NCBI GenBank assembly: GCA_029564595.1
Contig: JAKQPS010000113.1
Span: forward strand, 1 to 32,226
Length of the DNA stretch: 32,226 bases
Reading direction: 5' to 3'
From: a bacterium
Lineage (GTDB): Bacteria; UBP15; UBA6099
Part shown: positions 31,845-32,226 of the stretch, one piece after another
How the letters are laid out: every line of letters starts with the position of its first letter
How positions within the stretch are numbered: position 1 is the first letter of the stretch
The notes under the pieces: model-generated
Told to the model about the DNA's origin: nothing
What the model saw: only the letters and a program-made list of their open reading frames with translations
Database searches by the model: none
Made by a program: the position numbers and the translations under genes

Positions 31845-32226
31845 ATGATAAGCAACATCAAGAGGGTGGGAATACGGGTAAACAAGCAGAAGGTAGAGCC
31901 TGAAAAAGTCAAGGAACTCAAGGACTGGCTGGAAGAAAAAGGCGTGGGAGCGACGGTTGTCAAGGACGCCGCCGAGCGGTTGCCTCGCGGGCTTGATCTG
32001 CTAATAGTGATGGGCGGAGACGGCACGCTGCTGGGGGGGGCGCGCATGGCGGCAAAAGAAGGCGTCCCCATCGTTGGAATCGATTTTGGCGGCCTCGGTT
32101 TCCTCACCGAAATCAAATATCTTGACGCGCGGAAAGCGTTGTCGAAAATTCTCGAAGGAGACTGTCAGATAGAAGAGCGCTCGATGCTTGAAACCGATCT
32201 GACGTGCAGAGACTCCGGGAAAAGGA
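31845..32226 (+). CDS. nadK: NAD kinase, 5' part (cut by the window edge)
   Basis: Phosphorylates NAD to NADP with ATP or polyphosphate. Only 127 codons are present. The diagnostic GGDGT motif is at residues 57-61 in VMGGDGTLLGGAR, and GIDFGGLGFLTEI follows. The usual asparagine of the G-x-N-x-G-x-LGFLT motif is Asp here. ATG at 31845 has GGGAG eight bases upstream. The reading frame is open to position 32226 and continues beyond it. It diverges from the MFS-SDR unit, and a hairpin lies at the predicted mRNA 5' end. In many bacteria nadK is followed by recN, which could be checked past the edge. Confidence 0.93.
   Translation, partial: MISNIKRVGIRVNKQKVEPEKVKELKDWLEEKGVGATVVKDAAERLPRGLDLLIVMGGDGTLLGGARMAAKEGVPIVGIDFGGLGFLTEIKYLDARKALSKILEGDCQIEERSMLETDLTCRDSGKR

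Noticed and set aside
1-32226. CRISPR arrays, tRNA or rRNA genes, insertion sequences, integrases
   Set aside because: I saw no regularly spaced direct repeats, no tRNA-like cloverleaf and no transposase or integrase motifs on either strand. Reading by eye cannot exclude a poorly conserved case.

Overview
The window looks like a chromosomal stretch from a Gram-negative bacterium. The evidence is an outer-membrane beta-barrel gene, Sec signal peptides and a sigma-54 regulatory circuit. Two acyl-CoA dehydrogenases, a lipid acyltransferase, catalase, a hybrid-cluster protein of the strict-anaerobe cysteine spacing and three radical SAM enzymes suggest a fatty-acid-using anaerobe or microaerophile that must tolerate some oxygen and nitrosative stress. 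The yebC-ruvC-ruvA order and the porin-amt-PII operon would fit Desulfobacterota or a neighbouring phylum. I cannot settle the phylum from sequence alone. Most of the DNA is G+C-rich. A visibly A+T-richer block (about 26,450-27,620) carries an NYN-nuclease gene.

Layout. 1-535 (-): 5'-truncated RHS/YD-repeat fragment running off the left edge, directly behind and in frame with the dnaE stop. 536-7,368 (-): dnaE, a long-chain-type acyl-CoA dehydrogenase, a PlsC-like acyltransferase and an NAD-dependent epimerase-like protein. 7,560-10,405: gltX (-) and a second, short/medium-chain-type acyl-CoA dehydrogenase (+) diverge from back-to-back sigma-70 promoters. 10,498-11,958 (-): catalase. 12,220-16,511 (-): three consecutive radical SAM genes in one transcription unit (a Tes/MJ0619-like enzyme followed by two B12-binding-type enzymes). 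16,735-18,381 (-): hcp. 18,636-21,932 (-): yebC-ruvC-ruvA-argG. 22,119-24,638 (-): putative porin, ammonium transporter and PII protein behind a good sigma-54 promoter. 24,915-26,450 (+): a NifA-like enhancer-binding protein diverges from that operon, with two spaced palindromes between them. 26,741-27,622 (+): NYN nuclease with a C-terminal zinc ribbon, converging on a small zinc-ribbon protein (-). 28,077-29,285 (+): exported C45-type Ntn hydrolase. 29,548-31,664 (-): MFS transporter plus short-chain dehydrogenase. 31,845-32,226 (+): 5' part of NAD kinase, cut by the right edge.

How it fits together. The most coherent regulatory unit is 22.1-26.45 kb. A GAF-AAA-Fis activator gene sits beside the sigma-54 promoter of an ammonium-uptake operon, with twin dyads at enhancer distance, one of them inside the activator's own putative promoter. 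The most novel candidate pathway is the radical SAM trio. A tetraether-synthase-like enzyme with two B12-type radical SAM enzymes resembles in composition the archaeal Tes + GrsA/GrsB set for membrane-spanning lipids, but the substrate here is unknown. I saw no CRISPR array, tRNA, rRNA, transposase or integrase. No gap between genes exceeds about 300 bases.
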